Source: Comamonas sp. 26 (GTDB taxonomy: Bacteria > Pseudomonadota > Gammaproteobacteria > Burkholderiales > Burkholderiaceae_C). From it: a DNA stretch of 64,000 nucleotides. The notes under the pieces were generated by a model that was not told the origin of the DNA, did no database searches, and saw only the letters and a program-made list of their open reading frames with translations. Shown piece after piece: positions 9,068 through 18,709 of the stretch (its first letter is position 1; the number at the start of each line of letters is the position of its first letter). A program made the position numbers and the translations under genes. The DNA lies in assembly GCF_002754475.1 (NCBI RefSeq), contig NZ_PEFL01000001.1, positions 2,976,001 through 3,040,000 of the forward strand, given 5' to 3'.

Positions 9068-9083
9068 CATCGTCTGAGAAGAC
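9068..9083 (-). promoter_or_regulatory. Operator-like palindrome upstream of DUF1329
   Basis: On the minus strand this reads GTCT-TCTC-AGACGATG, 124 bases upstream of the DUF1329 start. It has the same form and similar flanks as the copy at 553-568. A weaker GTCC-ACAT-GGTCCATG element lies at 9107-9122. Confidence 0.5.
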
Positions 9084-9141
9084 TACTGACAGACCCTAGA
9101 GACCTAGTCCACATGGTCCATGAAAGTCACCATCCCCAATG

Positions 9142-9180
9142 AAAAAGCCTGCTGGCGCACTTGGCGGCAGCAGGCTTTTT
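9142..9180 (-). terminator. Terminator at the end of the igr-like operon
   Basis: A 13-bp stem AAAAAGCCTGCTG / CAGCAGGCTTTTT with a 13-base loop lies just after the stop of the acyl-CoA ligase gene (9223). It is symmetric enough to work on both strands. Confidence 0.85.
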
Positions 9181-9222
9181 GAAGGCTTTGGGGAAAGTCC
9201 TAGGGCACCCCAGAACCGTGCA

Positions 9223-10938
9223 TTAGCTCATCAGGTGAGCGCATTCCTTGCGGATGGCGGCCTTGAGCATCTTTCCGGCAGGATTACGGGGAAGAGGCTG
9301 ATCCCGCACAACAATCTGTGTCGGCACCTTGTAGCCCGCCAGGCGCTGCGCCACAAAGTCTCGCAAGGCCTCGGGCGTCACCTGGCTCCAGGGCTTCCCC
9401 ACCACCACGGCAACCACCTGCTCGCCAGTCACCTCATGGGGCATGGAGAACACTGCGGCCTCTTCCAGCGCTTCGTGCTGAAGCAAACAGGACTCGACCT
9501 CAGCCGCCGCTATTTTTTCGCCACTGCGGTTGATCACATCCTTGATACGGTCAACGATAGTCAAGAATCCCGAATCATCCAGAACACCGATATCACCCGT
9601 GTGGAACCAGCCGCCCCGCATCGCGTTTTCCGTGGCCTCGGTATCGCCGCAGTAGCGCTCCATCAGGGTCACGCCGCGCAGCCAGATTTCTCCGGCAGCA
9701 CCGACAGGCAAGGCCGTTCCATCCAGATCGGCAATGCGAACCTCAATGATGGGAGACAGCACACCGGAACTGCGAGGATGCGCCTCAAACATGCGGCCAG
9801 AGCTGCCTGCGCAGACTCCGTTGGACTCCGTCAAACCAAAGCCAACGCCTGACATACGCCCGCTGAATTTGCCCAGCACATCATCAATCAGTCGGGGATG
9901 CAGGCCTGCCCCGCCAAAGCCAACGCCAGAGAGGTTGCCCGAGGTCTCGGGCTGCTCAAAGCCCGGCAAGCTGATGAGCTGCTGCACCATGCTGGGTGCA
10001 CCATTGAACTGGGTGACCTTTTCCTTGCGGATCAGCTCGGCAGCCTTTTCAGGCTCCCAGCGGTGAACAAAGATCAGGCGGCGGCCGTGGCGCAGGCTGA
10101 CCAGAAACTGCGCATGCAGACCACTGACGTGGAACAGCGGCACGGCAGACAGCGTAGTGGGCTGCAACTGGCGCGCCATGATAGCGGCAATCGCATCGGG
10201 CGATGTAATCGCGGCCAAGGCGCCGATGAAGTCAATATTGAACAAGCCCTGGCATACCGCGCGGTGCGTTGACTCAACACCCTTGGCACGACTGGTTGCA
10301 CCCGAGGTAAACAGCACCAGCGCGGGCACATCAGAGTCCAGCTGCGGCGCGGCAAAACCATCGTGCCCACCCGCCGTCAGTTCAGCCCAGCTGGCATCGC
10401 CACCCTCGCCATCCACCACCACCGTCTTGATGGCCTGACCGGCGATGGCTTCCTTGACGCGCGCATAGCGATCTGTATCGCAGAACAGCATGACAGGCGT
10501 GGTGTCTTCCAGGTTGGCCATCAGCTCGCTGCTCAAGCCAAAGCTGTTGAGCGGCACGGGCACAGCGCCCAGCAAAGCCACAGCCGCAAACGCCACCGCC
10601 CATTCAGGGCGGTTACGCATGGCAATGGCCACACGCTCACCGGCCTTCAGGCCATGGCGCTTTTGCAGACGGCTGGCCAGCGCATCGGTCGCGGCAAAGA
10701 AACGGTCAAACGTCCAGCGGTCATCGCCGTAAACCAGAAATTCAGCCGCGCCATGTACTCGTCCGGCGTTGATGAACTGAGGCAGGTTCTGAAAAGCATT
10801 GCGATAGGCCGCCACATTGCGGCCATCAGCCAGCGTGAGCTGCTGCACTTCAAACGGTGCACCAGGCGAAGTCAGCTGAGCACGAACGCCCTTGATCTTG
10901 TCGCCAATAGAGGGGGCGGCACTGGTCTCTGTCGTCAT
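9223..10938 (-). CDS. Acyl-CoA synthetase (ANL superfamily)
   Basis: This 571-residue AMP-forming ligase has the P-loop-like motif LFTSGATSRAKGVESTHRA near residue 210, the GFGLTESNG region, the GWFHTGDIG motif and a C-terminal RNPAGKMLKA with the catalytic Lys. It would activate a carboxylate, probably a steroid side-chain or ring-derived acid, to its CoA thioester. It is the last gene of the eleven-gene minus-strand run and starts one base after the stop of the upstream ACAD. It is one of three CoA ligases in the window; its substrate cannot be assigned. Confidence 0.88.
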   Translation of the reverse strand: MTTETSAAPSIGDKIKGVRAQLTSPGAPFEVQQLTLADGRNVAAYRNAFQNLPQFINAGRVHGAAEFLVYGDDRWTFDRFFAATDALASRLQKRHGLKAGERVAIAMRNRPEWAVAFAAVALLGAVPVPLNSFGLSSELMANLEDTTPVMLFCDTDRYARVKEAIAGQAIKTVVVDGEGGDASWAELTAGGHDGFAAPQLDSDVPALVLFTSGATSRAKGVESTHRAVCQGLFNIDFIGALAAITSPDAIAAIMARQLQPTTLSAVPLFHVSGLHAQFLVSLRHGRRLIFVHRWEPEKAAELIRKEKVTQFNGAPSMVQQLISLPGFEQPETSGNLSGVGFGGAGLHPRLIDDVLGKFSGRMSGVGFGLTESNGVCAGSSGRMFEAHPRSSGVLSPIIEVRIADLDGTALPVGAAGEIWLRGVTLMERYCGDTEATENAMRGGWFHTGDIGVLDDSGFLTIVDRIKDVINRSGEKIAAAEVESCLLQHEALEEAAVFSMPHEVTGEQVVAVVVGKPWSQVTPEALRDFVAQRLAGYKVPTQIVVRDQPLPRNPAGKMLKAAIRKECAHLMS

Positions 10939-10939
10939 C

Positions 10940-12067
10940 TCAAAATCCTTTCAGCTGAGCAAAGCGGGCACGGTGAAAACCACCATCGCCCAGCAAACGC
11001 TGCAAAACACGTGCCCGCTTGAAGAACAGGCCGATATCGAGTTCATCGGTCACGCCGATACCGCCATGCAGCTGAATGGCTTCGTTGCACAGCTTCTCGC
11101 ACAGATCGGAGGCCCTGGCCTTGGCCATGCTCACGAGCTCTGCCACCTTGGCCTCCTTGCCAGAATCAATGGCTTCATGGGCCCCCAGCACGCAGCTTTC
11201 CAGCAACTCCAGCTCCACATACAGGCGCGATGCACGGTGTTGCAGCGCCTGAAAGGAGCCAATCACCACATCAAACTGCACGCGTTCTTTGAGGTAAGCC
11301 ACGGTGCGCTCAAACACTTCACGCATCAGGCCCAGCGCTTCAGAAGCCAGACAGGCTCGCGCGCGGTCCAGCACTTCATCGAGCGCCTTGGCGGCAGGCA
11401 TGGCGACCAGCGCCATTTCGGCCGTCAACGCCACCTGGTCAAACTGCACGCGCGCCATGTTACGGCTGTCGATCAGAGACTGACGCTGCACCGTGACACC
11501 TGGCGCATCTGCGGGAACCAGCCACAGGCCGGGAGCACCTTCACCCGAAGCCGCCAGCACCACAAAGGCGTTGGCACCCACGCCGTCAATCACAAAATAT
11601 TTCTCACCGCTCAGACTCCAGCCAGTGCTGCTTTTGACGGCAACAGTGTTCAGCTTGGCTGGCAGGTGCAGACCCGATTGCTCATCGGTGGCCAGCGCAA
11701 TGCGAGCCTCACCAGCCGCCAGCAAAGGCAGCCACTGGGCCTGCTGCGCGGCAGATCCTGCGCGAATCAGCAATTCAGGCGCAATGATGGCCTGGCTCAG
11801 CAAAGGCTGGGCCGACAGGTTGCGGCCAATGGCCTCAAACACGGCGCCCATGCCCAGATAGCCTGCGGCAAGTCCATCGTGCTCCTCGGGCAACACGGCC
11901 ACGGGCCAGCCCATCTCTACCATCTGCTGCCAAAGCTGGGGATCAAAGCCCTGCTCTACCTTTTCGTCCCGCAGGCGGCGCTGCTGGGCCACGGGAGCTT
12001 CTTCAGCCAGAAAGGCGATGGCACTGTCTTTGAGCAGTTCCTGCTCTTGCGACAAAAGCATGGTCAT
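10940..12067 (-). CDS. Acyl-CoA dehydrogenase, ChsE2-like partner subunit
   Basis: This 375-residue ACAD carries the C-terminal pattern EAIQLHGGIGVTDELDIGLFFKRA. It lacks the (Y/F)SEP-AGSD and GQK-WTS blocks found in its neighbour at 12193. That division of features is typical of alpha2beta2 ACADs such as mycobacterial ChsE1-ChsE2, where each subunit supplies part of the FAD and substrate site (family knowledge). The ATG is set by GGAGAC upstream. It lies next to the complementary subunit, separated by 125 bases. Confidence 0.85.
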   Translation of the reverse strand: MTMLLSQEQELLKDSAIAFLAEEAPVAQQRRLRDEKVEQGFDPQLWQQMVEMGWPVAVLPEEHDGLAAGYLGMGAVFEAIGRNLSAQPLLSQAIIAPELLIRAGSAAQQAQWLPLLAAGEARIALATDEQSGLHLPAKLNTVAVKSSTGWSLSGEKYFVIDGVGANAFVVLAASGEGAPGLWLVPADAPGVTVQRQSLIDSRNMARVQFDQVALTAEMALVAMPAAKALDEVLDRARACLASEALGLMREVFERTVAYLKERVQFDVVIGSFQALQHRASRLYVELELLESCVLGAHEAIDSGKEAKVAELVSMAKARASDLCEKLCNEAIQLHGGIGVTDELDIGLFFKRARVLQRLLGDGGFHRARFAQLKGF

Positions 12068-12101
12068 ATCGTGTCTCCAATCTCAAATTCTTATCAGCAC
12101 A

Positions 12102-12119
12102 CTCTGGCCCAAACCAGAG
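12102..12119. other. Short hairpin between two ACAD genes
   Basis: An inverted repeat CTCTGG-CCCAAA-CCAGAG lies in the 125-base gap between the paired ACAD genes. It has no T-run; it could be an mRNA processing or stability element. Confidence 0.35.
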
Positions 12120-12192
12120 GCAGCAAGCAAGGGCCGCCCCACAGCGATGCTGTCATCTCTCTTGGGAAAAACAGCAAAGCTGCTCAGGGGGA

Positions 12193-13386
12193 TCAAGGAA
12201 GTTCCAGCACCCGCTTCGCAATAATGTTCAGCTGTACCTCGGAGCTTCCGCCCGCGATCGTGTAGCTCTTGGAGCGCAGCCAGGCGCGGCACACATCCAG
12301 CTCATCGGCACTGAAGTCATCACCTTCCCAGCCCAGCCCGCGCAAGCCCAGCGCCTGCTCCAGCAGCTCGTACTTGGCCACTTCCTGCTCGGTCTGCACC
12401 AGCTTCATGATGCTGGAGGGGCCGGAGATATCCTGACGCGCCAGCGCCTTCTCCGTCACGCGGCGATGTGTCAAGCCAAAGGCCTGAGCATCCATCAGCA
12501 CACTGGCCAGCTTGTCGCGCAGCACAGGATCAATGACCTGCCCCTGCTCATCCACCATATAGGGCAGTGCTGTTTTCACAGCATCGTGCGAAGGTGCACC
12601 ACCTTCAGTGAACTTGGACATGGCAGCACGCTCGTGCTGCAGCAGTTTCTTGGCCAGAGACCAGCCCTCGCCTTCCTTGCCAACCAGCTGACGCACGGGT
12701 ACGCGCACATCGTCAAAAAAGACCTGGCAGAAGCTGGACTTGCCACTGATCAGCTCAATGGGCTTGACTGTCACGCCGGGGCTCTTCATGTCAATCAGCA
12801 CAAAGCTGATGCCTTGCTGCTTCTTGGAGCTGCTGTCGGTACGCACCAGCGCGTACATCCAGTCGCCCTTGTCACCGTCAGACGTCCAGATCTTGCCGCC
12901 GTTGACGATATAAGCTTCACCTTGTTCATCCGTCACACGCTTGGCCGATGTCTTGAGGCTGGCCAGATCAGAGCCGGCGTTGGGCTCAGAAAAGCCCTGG
13001 CACCAGCGCTGCTGGCCAAGCATCATGGGAACCAGATGCTCCAGCTTTTGCTCATGCGTGCCCTCTTCAACCAGCACCGGACCCAGCATCCATACGCCCA
13101 GGTTGTACTGGGGCTGGCGGCAACCCAGTCGCGCCATCTCGGTTTCGAGGATGCGTGCTTCTTTCGGGTTGAGACCACCGCCGCCATACTCCTTGGGCCA
13201 GGCGGGTGCAAACCAGCCGCGGTCGCGCATGCGCTCGAACCACAGCTTCTGGTCTGCGTTGATGAATTCCAGCTGAGAGCTGCCCCACACCATTTCCTCC
13301 GAAACGATGGGGCGGCGCATGCTGGCCGGGCAGTTTTCTTCCAGCCAGCCGGCGACTTCTTGTTTGAATGTTTCTAGTTCCGTCAT
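12193..13386 (-). CDS. Acyl-CoA dehydrogenase, ChsE1-like subunit
   Basis: This 397-residue ACAD has the FAD/substrate motifs GFSEPNAGSDLASLKT and GGKIWTSDGDKGDWMYALVRT. Its C-terminal AGGSSEVQLNIIAKRVL matches the FAD-binding end of the family. It would catalyse alpha,beta-dehydrogenation of a steroid-CoA together with the subunit at 10940. The start has AAGGA upstream. It lies 10 bases downstream of the MBL-fold gene. Confidence 0.87.
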   Translation of the reverse strand: MTELETFKQEVAGWLEENCPASMRRPIVSEEMVWGSSQLEFINADQKLWFERMRDRGWFAPAWPKEYGGGGLNPKEARILETEMARLGCRQPQYNLGVWMLGPVLVEEGTHEQKLEHLVPMMLGQQRWCQGFSEPNAGSDLASLKTSAKRVTDEQGEAYIVNGGKIWTSDGDKGDWMYALVRTDSSSKKQQGISFVLIDMKSPGVTVKPIELISGKSSFCQVFFDDVRVPVRQLVGKEGEGWSLAKKLLQHERAAMSKFTEGGAPSHDAVKTALPYMVDEQGQVIDPVLRDKLASVLMDAQAFGLTHRRVTEKALARQDISGPSSIMKLVQTEQEVAKYELLEQALGLRGLGWEGDDFSADELDVCRAWLRSKSYTIAGGSSEVQLNIIAKRVLELP

Positions 13387-13395
13387 GGCAATTCC

Positions 13396-14463
13396 TTACG
13401 TCAACGAAAAATACGCAATCTTGCCTTCTAGGGACTGGCGCGAAAGCTCTCCAGCCAGGTAAAGAAGGTTTAAATGGGCCATGGTTTCCCCTAGTGCCAT
13501 CAGGCGATCAACGGGGCCGCGCAGCTTGGGAAAGAGAACCGGCACAAGCTCTGCCGCCGACGCACGCCCCACTTGCTGCAGATGCGATTTGAGAAAATCA
13601 AACTGCTGCTCGTGGTGCTCCCGGATCTGATCCAGCCGTTCGTGCAGACCGTAGAACACGCCTTGATGTGAAGGCAAAACCAGCGTATCCGCAGGTAAGC
13701 TGTGCAAGCGCTGCAGCGACGCCATCCAGTCCTTGAGCGGGTTGCCCTCGGGCTCGATGGGGCTGACCATCACGTTCGAGGTGATGCGCGGCAGTACCTG
13801 ATCGCCCGCCAGCAAAATGCCATCTTCTTCGCAGTACAGACAGGCATGCTCTGGCGAGTGACCTTCACCCAGCACAATCCGCCACTGGCGTTCCCCCACC
13901 TGCAGCACCTCGCCAGTGCGAATGCGCTGGTAGTTGCTAGGCGGCTTGGGCATAAACGGGTCTTTGCGCATGGCGCCGACCATGTGATCCAGCTCCTCAT
14001 CCGTGACCCCGGCGCGTGCATAGAAGTCGCGGTGCGACTGCGGCAGCGGATCAGGCGGTGGCCCCATCAGCGAGCGCAGCATCATGAATTCGCCATAAGT
14101 CATCAGCAGCGGCACGCCAAAACGCTCCTGCAGCCAGTGGGCAGCACCCGCATGGTCGTAATGGCAATGAGTGCAGATCACGCGGGTCAGCGGCTGGCCG
14201 GCCAGCTTTTCGGTGAAGATCTTTTCCCACAGCTCAAAGGTGCTGGGAATACCCAGCCCCGTATCCACCACCGCCCAACCTTCGCCATCACGCAGCAGGT
14301 AGACATTGATGTGGTCCAGCGACATGGGCATGGGCATGCGCAGCCACAGCAGACCGGGGACGATCTCCACATGGCTTCCATCGGACTTTGGCGGCTCGAA
14401 GGGGTAGCGCAGTACGTCAGCGGGCTTGGCCCGGGCGCGTTCTTGCGCAACAGCGTTATCCAC
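13396..14463 (-). CDS. Metallo-beta-lactamase-fold hydrolase
   Basis: This protein of about 355 residues has the metal motif THCHYDHAGAAHW (HxHxDH), GEGHSPEHACLY with a further metal His, and the late segment VLPSHQGVFYG. This places it among glyoxalase II-like MBL hydrolases, which often cleave thioesters. I prefer the GTG at 14463 over an upstream in-frame ATG (14478) because GAGGAGG lies 6 bases before the GTG; the gene then overlaps the ligase stop by 8 bases. A CoA-thioesterase or lactonase role in side-chain catabolism is inferred. Confidence 0.82.
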   Translation of the reverse strand: MDNAVAQERARAKPADVLRYPFEPPKSDGSHVEIVPGLLWLRMPMPMSLDHINVYLLRDGEGWAVVDTGLGIPSTFELWEKIFTEKLAGQPLTRVICTHCHYDHAGAAHWLQERFGVPLLMTYGEFMMLRSLMGPPPDPLPQSHRDFYARAGVTDEELDHMVGAMRKDPFMPKPPSNYQRIRTGEVLQVGERQWRIVLGEGHSPEHACLYCEEDGILLAGDQVLPRITSNVMVSPIEPEGNPLKDWMASLQRLHSLPADTLVLPSHQGVFYGLHERLDQIREHHEQQFDFLKSHLQQVGRASAAELVPVLFPKLRGPVDRLMALGETMAHLNLLYLAGELSRQSLEGKIAYFSLT

Positions 14464-16267
14464 GCAGTGCCTCCTCAACCGCAGTTGCGGTCAGCGGCAC
14501 ATAGGTCTGCAGCTTGTCATTGCGCACAAACAGCGGGTCGCTGGTCTGGGCAGCGTCATAACCCTGTTTTTGCAGATCGACCTTGCGCAGCTTGTAGTTG
14601 CCAGTCATGTCAGGCGTATCCATCAGGCGCACAAACTGAGGCGCAGCGTAGCGCGGCAGACGGGCAATGGCCATGTCCCAGAAGGCCTTGGGCTCAAACT
14701 GTGCATCTTCATGCATCACCAGAGCCGCCATGCCGGCTCGGCCGCCGTGGCCGGGTACCTGCACGCCATAAACGGTGATAGCGTCAAGGCCGTTAAAGTC
14801 GCCCAGCGCATCGCTGACTTCCATGGTCGAGACGTTCTCGCTCTTCCAGCGGAAGGTGTCGCCAATGCGGTCCACAAACCAGCAGTAACCGTCTTTATCG
14901 CAGCGCAGCAAGTCGCCCGAAGTCCACCACACATCGCCTTCCTGGAAGACATTGCGCAGCAGCTTTTTCTCTGAAGCCTCGACGTTGGTGTAACCCTCAA
15001 AGCGGCCCGCCACCACGCCTGGATACTGAATCACCATGCCGATGGCTTCGCCGGGCTCGTCCACACCCGCCAGTTGCAGAAAGCCTTTTTCGTCACGGAT
15101 GTAATCGCCCTTTTCCTGATCGAAGCGCACCAGGCGCAGATTGGTCTTTTCCCAGTAAGGAACGCGACCACAGGAGCCGATGCGGTTGTCCAGATTGATG
15201 GTATTGGTGTTGGACTCAGTGCCGCCCCAGCCTTCAAAGATCTGGAAATCTGCGCCAAAGCGCCCTGTCCACTGCTGCCAGATTTCTGGCGTCAGACCCG
15301 TTCCGGCCATCTTGCGCAGAGTGTGATCCTTGTCGTTCTCTGCAGCAGGAACGCTGAGCAGAAAGCGGCAAATCTCGCCCACGTACTGGCAGAAGGTGAT
15401 GTCATGGGCGCGGATATCGCTCCAGAATTCGCTGCGGCTGAACTTGCGGCGCACCACAATGCGAGCACCTGCCGCCATGGCCGTAGCCGTCAGCGACATG
15501 GAGGCTGCGCCGTGGTAAAGCGGCAAGAAGCAGTAAAAACAATCGTTCTTGGTAATCTCCCACAGCACCTGCATGGAGTCACCCGCCATCAGCCAGCGCG
15601 CGTGGCTGATAACCGCGGCCTTTGGCAGACCCGTGGTGCCCGAGGTAAAGATGTACTGCGCCGTATCACCCGCCAGAACGCCTTCGCGCCACGCAAGCGG
15701 CACGGGGGCTCCATCCTCAGCCATGGCCAGCGCCTGCAGGTCTGCGCCAAACTGCTCAAGCACTCCAGCAGCGGCTGGGCGGCTCTCATCAGGCCAGTGC
15801 CAGTAGGTCAGCGTGGTGTTCAGACCATCGGTCTGCGCAAAGCGCTCGGCACATTCTTCACCCACGATTACATGGCTGGCACTGGTGACTTCCAGCGCAT
15901 GTACCAGAGGCTTGCCTGCCACATGGGTGTTGATGAAGGCCACGACCGCACCCAGTTTGGCAATGCCAAACCAGGCGAAGAAAAAGGCAGGGCGATTTTC
16001 AATGGCCATGGCCACCACATCGCCCTTTTTCACGCCCTGCTCATGCAGCACACGTGCCACCTGGTTCGCGCGCTGATTGAACTGTGCGTAGGTGTAGCGC
16101 ACATCGCCTTCCGTCAGAAAGGTGCGCTCGCCAAAGTCGCGCACGCAATCATCCAGACGATCTGCCATCGTGTAAGGCGTGGCAGCCATGTACTTGGCCG
16201 CGATGGGGGCGCGACGATCCAGCTTGAGCTGGGTCTGCTCACGCGACACCAGAGTGGTTTCACTCAT
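14456..16267 (-). CDS. Long-chain/very-long-chain acyl-CoA synthetase (FATP-like)
   Basis: This protein of about 603 residues has the AMP-binding motif IFTSGTTGLPKAAVISHARW, the GWGGTESN region and the late WFVDRIGDTFRWKSENVST block typical of FATP/FadD17-like ligases. It would form the CoA ester of a steroid acid. Its place directly after the Ltp2/ChsH/ChsE-like genes fits activation of the three-carbon (C22) side-chain acid, as the CasI/FadD17 class does in actinobacteria; this is inferred. The ATG at 16267 is chosen over GTG 16270 for its spacing to AAGGAGAC. Confidence 0.86.
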   Translation of the reverse strand: MSETTLVSREQTQLKLDRRAPIAAKYMAATPYTMADRLDDCVRDFGERTFLTEGDVRYTYAQFNQRANQVARVLHEQGVKKGDVVAMAIENRPAFFFAWFGIAKLGAVVAFINTHVAGKPLVHALEVTSASHVIVGEECAERFAQTDGLNTTLTYWHWPDESRPAAAGVLEQFGADLQALAMAEDGAPVPLAWREGVLAGDTAQYIFTSGTTGLPKAAVISHARWLMAGDSMQVLWEITKNDCFYCFLPLYHGAASMSLTATAMAAGARIVVRRKFSRSEFWSDIRAHDITFCQYVGEICRFLLSVPAAENDKDHTLRKMAGTGLTPEIWQQWTGRFGADFQIFEGWGGTESNTNTINLDNRIGSCGRVPYWEKTNLRLVRFDQEKGDYIRDEKGFLQLAGVDEPGEAIGMVIQYPGVVAGRFEGYTNVEASEKKLLRNVFQEGDVWWTSGDLLRCDKDGYCWFVDRIGDTFRWKSENVSTMEVSDALGDFNGLDAITVYGVQVPGHGGRAGMAALVMHEDAQFEPKAFWDMAIARLPRYAAPQFVRLMDTPDMTGNYKLRKVDLQKQGYDAAQTSDPLFVRNDKLQTYVPLTATAVEEALRG

Positions 16268-16306
16268 CACCTGTCTCCTTGTCTTTGTTATGTGTGAGAG
16301 ATTCGC

Positions 16307-17488
16307 TCAGCGCTGAGGGCGGGGCATACCCAGACCGAACTGGGCAATCAGCTCACGCTGAATCTCGTTCGTGCCACCGCCAAAGGTATTGATGGTCGCG
16401 GAGCGCAGCTCATACTCCAGCTCGCCCATCAGATAGGCGGCGGCAGAACCACCACGTACCAAAGAGCTGCTGCCCACGATGTCCATCAGGTGGTGCAGCA
16501 CTTCCACCACGCTTTCGGAGCCATAGACCTTGGTGGCAGATGCCAGGCTCACGTCCATGGCACCGGCTTCCAGACTGGCTGCAATGCGGAAGTTCGTCAG
16601 GCGCATCGCTTCGATGCGGGTGTAGCATTCCGCCAGGCTTCGGCGCACCCAGGGCTGGTCGACCGCACGGCGGCCACTTTCGTCCTTGGCCTTGGCCCAT
16701 TCCAGCACCTTGGTGAAGGGGCCGAACACTTTGTCAGACCAGGCACCCAGACCCAGACGCTCGTGATTGAGCTGAGCGGTAATCAGCTTCCAGCCACCGT
16801 TGAGCGAGCCAATCAGGCGGCTTGCAGGCACTTCAACGTTGTCGAAATACGTAGCCGCCGTGAAGTTGCCCACGGTCTGAATCAGCGTGTGCGAGAAGCC
16901 CTTGGCCTTGGCATCCACCACCATGATGGAGATGCCTTTGTGGCGCGGCAGATCCTGATCAGTACGTGCCGCCAGCCACACATAGTCAGCCGACTCAATG
17001 CCCGAGGTCCACAGCTTTTGGCCGTTGACCACGAAATGGCCGCTTTGCAGATCGCCTTGCAGCTGGGCTTGAGTCTTGAGCACCGCCAGATCGGAGCCTG
17101 CGCCGGGCTCGGAGTAACCAATGGCAAAAATGATGTCGCCATTGGCCATGCCGGGCAGGAACTCTTTCTTCTGCGCTTCAGTACCATGCTCCATCAGCGC
17201 TGGGCCAACGGTACTGATGGTCACAAAGGGCAGGGGTGCGCCTGCGATGTTGGCTTCTTCAAAGAAGATCAGCTGCTCGGTCGCCGACAGGCCCTGACCG
17301 CCATACTCCTTGGGCCAGCCAATGGCCAGCCAGCCGTCGCGCCCCATCTTGCGGATCAGGGCGCGATACTCGTCGCCGCCCTCGGCACCGCGCATGCGGG
17401 CCTTGATCTCGGGCGTCATCAGGTTCTGAAAGTAGTCACGGCACTTCAGGCGCAGCGCATGCTGCTCCGGGGTCAAATCAATGAACAT
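16307..17488 (-). CDS. Acyl-CoA dehydrogenase, ChsE1-like subunit
   Basis: This 393-residue ACAD has IGYSEPGAGSDLAVLKT, NGQKLWTSGIESADYVWLAART and the C-terminal FGGGTNEIQRELIAQFGLGM. It probably pairs with the 371-residue ACAD at 19139 in the same operon to form a heteromeric steroid-CoA dehydrogenase, as ChsE1 and ChsE2 do in the mycobacterial igr operon. The two genes are separated here by MaoC and Ltp2-like genes. The ATG has AAAGGG upstream. Confidence 0.87.
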   Translation of the reverse strand: MFIDLTPEQHALRLKCRDYFQNLMTPEIKARMRGAEGGDEYRALIRKMGRDGWLAIGWPKEYGGQGLSATEQLIFFEEANIAGAPLPFVTISTVGPALMEHGTEAQKKEFLPGMANGDIIFAIGYSEPGAGSDLAVLKTQAQLQGDLQSGHFVVNGQKLWTSGIESADYVWLAARTDQDLPRHKGISIMVVDAKAKGFSHTLIQTVGNFTAATYFDNVEVPASRLIGSLNGGWKLITAQLNHERLGLGAWSDKVFGPFTKVLEWAKAKDESGRRAVDQPWVRRSLAECYTRIEAMRLTNFRIAASLEAGAMDVSLASATKVYGSESVVEVLHHLMDIVGSSSLVRGGSAAAYLMGELEYELRSATINTFGGGTNEIQRELIAQFGLGMPRPQR

Positions 17489-17504
17489 GGTTTGGCCCTT
17501 TCAA

Positions 17505-18686
17505 TCAAGCGCGGTCGCCCAGAATCAGGCCGCTGGTGGGCACACCGGTACCGGCGGTCACCACCATGTTGTGCACGTCCTTGACCTGGTTGACCGAGGT
17601 ACCGCGAATCTGACGCACCGCCTCGGCAATGCCGTTCATGCCGTGGATATAAGCCTCGCCCAGCTGACCTCCATGGGTGTTGATGGGCAAAGAGCCGCCA
17701 CGCGCATGCTCACCAGCGCGAATAAACTCCTTGGCCTCGCCACGCTTGACGAAACCGAACTCTTCGAGCTGGGGCAGCACAAACGGCGAGAAGTGGTCAT
17801 ACAGCACGGCGCTTTGCACGTCCTGAGAGCTCAGGCCGCTCTGCTTCCACAGCTGGCTGGCCACATGGCCCATTTCAGGCAGGCCGGTGATGTCTTCGCG
17901 GTAGAACGAAGTCATGGACTGCTGGCCATCAGAGATGCCTTGAGCGGCAGCCTTGATGAACACAGGCTTGGCCTTTAGGTCGCGCGCACGGTCGCTGGAG
18001 GTAATGACCATGGCCACCGCACCGTCGGACTCCTGGCAGCAGTCCAGCAAGTGCAGAGGCTCGCAAATCCAGCGGCTGGCCTGATGCTCTTCCAGCGTAA
18101 TAGGCTTGCCGTAGAAGAAGGCCGCAGGGTTGGTGGCAGCAAAGTCGCGCACGGCAACAGCCACACGGCCAAAGTCTTCGCTCGTGGCGCCAAAGGTATG
18201 CATGTAGCGGCGGGCAAACATGCCCACCCAGGCTGCAGGCGTGTGGAAACCATGGGGCATATACCAGCCATAGTTCACGTTATCAAAGAAGGGCGAGCTG
18301 CCGAAGCCGTAGCTGCCGGTACCAAAGCGGTACCAGCTGCGCTCGTTCATGGCGCGGTACACCACCACCGTCTTGGCAACGCCAGTAGCCACTGCCATCG
18401 CGGCATGCAGCACGGGGCCGCAAGCTGCGCCGCCGCCATGCGGCACTTGCGAGAAGAAGTTCACATTGCGCGCACCCAGCAGACGGGCGATTTCATACTC
18501 GGGAACCTTGTCCACGGAATAGGACGAAAAGCCGTCCACTTCCTTGGGGTCGATTCCCGCATCCGCCAGAGCAGCCAGCGTGGCTTCCATCGCCAGGCGC
18601 AGCTCGGTACGGCCGGAGTTCTTGGAAAATTCTGTAGCGCCCAGACCCGCAATGGCGGCGCGACCGGAAATATTCATATCGTTCAC
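17505..18686 (-). CDS. Ltp2-like thiolase-fold protein (candidate steroid aldolase)
   Basis: This 393-residue protein is of the SCP-x/lipid-transfer thiolase type (AAIAGLGATEFSKNSGR at the start, DGFSSYSVDKVPEYEIARLLG, PHGGGAACGPVLHAAMAVATG). In steroid degraders, Ltp2 with a DUF35 partner performs retro-aldol cleavage of the 17-hydroxy-C22-CoA, releasing propionyl-CoA and a 17-ketosteroid. The gene order here (MaoC-DUF35, ACAD, MaoC, Ltp2-like) supports that role. The start is GTG, set by GGAGAC 6 bases upstream; an ATG three codons later is the alternative. Confidence 0.82.
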   Translation of the reverse strand: MNDMNISGRAAIAGLGATEFSKNSGRTELRLAMEATLAALADAGIDPKEVDGFSSYSVDKVPEYEIARLLGARNVNFFSQVPHGGGAACGPVLHAAMAVATGVAKTVVVYRAMNERSWYRFGTGSYGFGSSPFFDNVNYGWYMPHGFHTPAAWVGMFARRYMHTFGATSEDFGRVAVAVRDFAATNPAAFFYGKPITLEEHQASRWICEPLHLLDCCQESDGAVAMVITSSDRARDLKAKPVFIKAAAQGISDGQQSMTSFYREDITGLPEMGHVASQLWKQSGLSSQDVQSAVLYDHFSPFVLPQLEEFGFVKRGEAKEFIRAGEHARGGSLPINTHGGQLGEAYIHGMNGIAEAVRQIRGTSVNQVKDVHNMVVTAGTGVPTSGLILGDRA

Positions 18687-18709
18687 AGGAATGTCTCCGT
18701 TTGTTGTTC

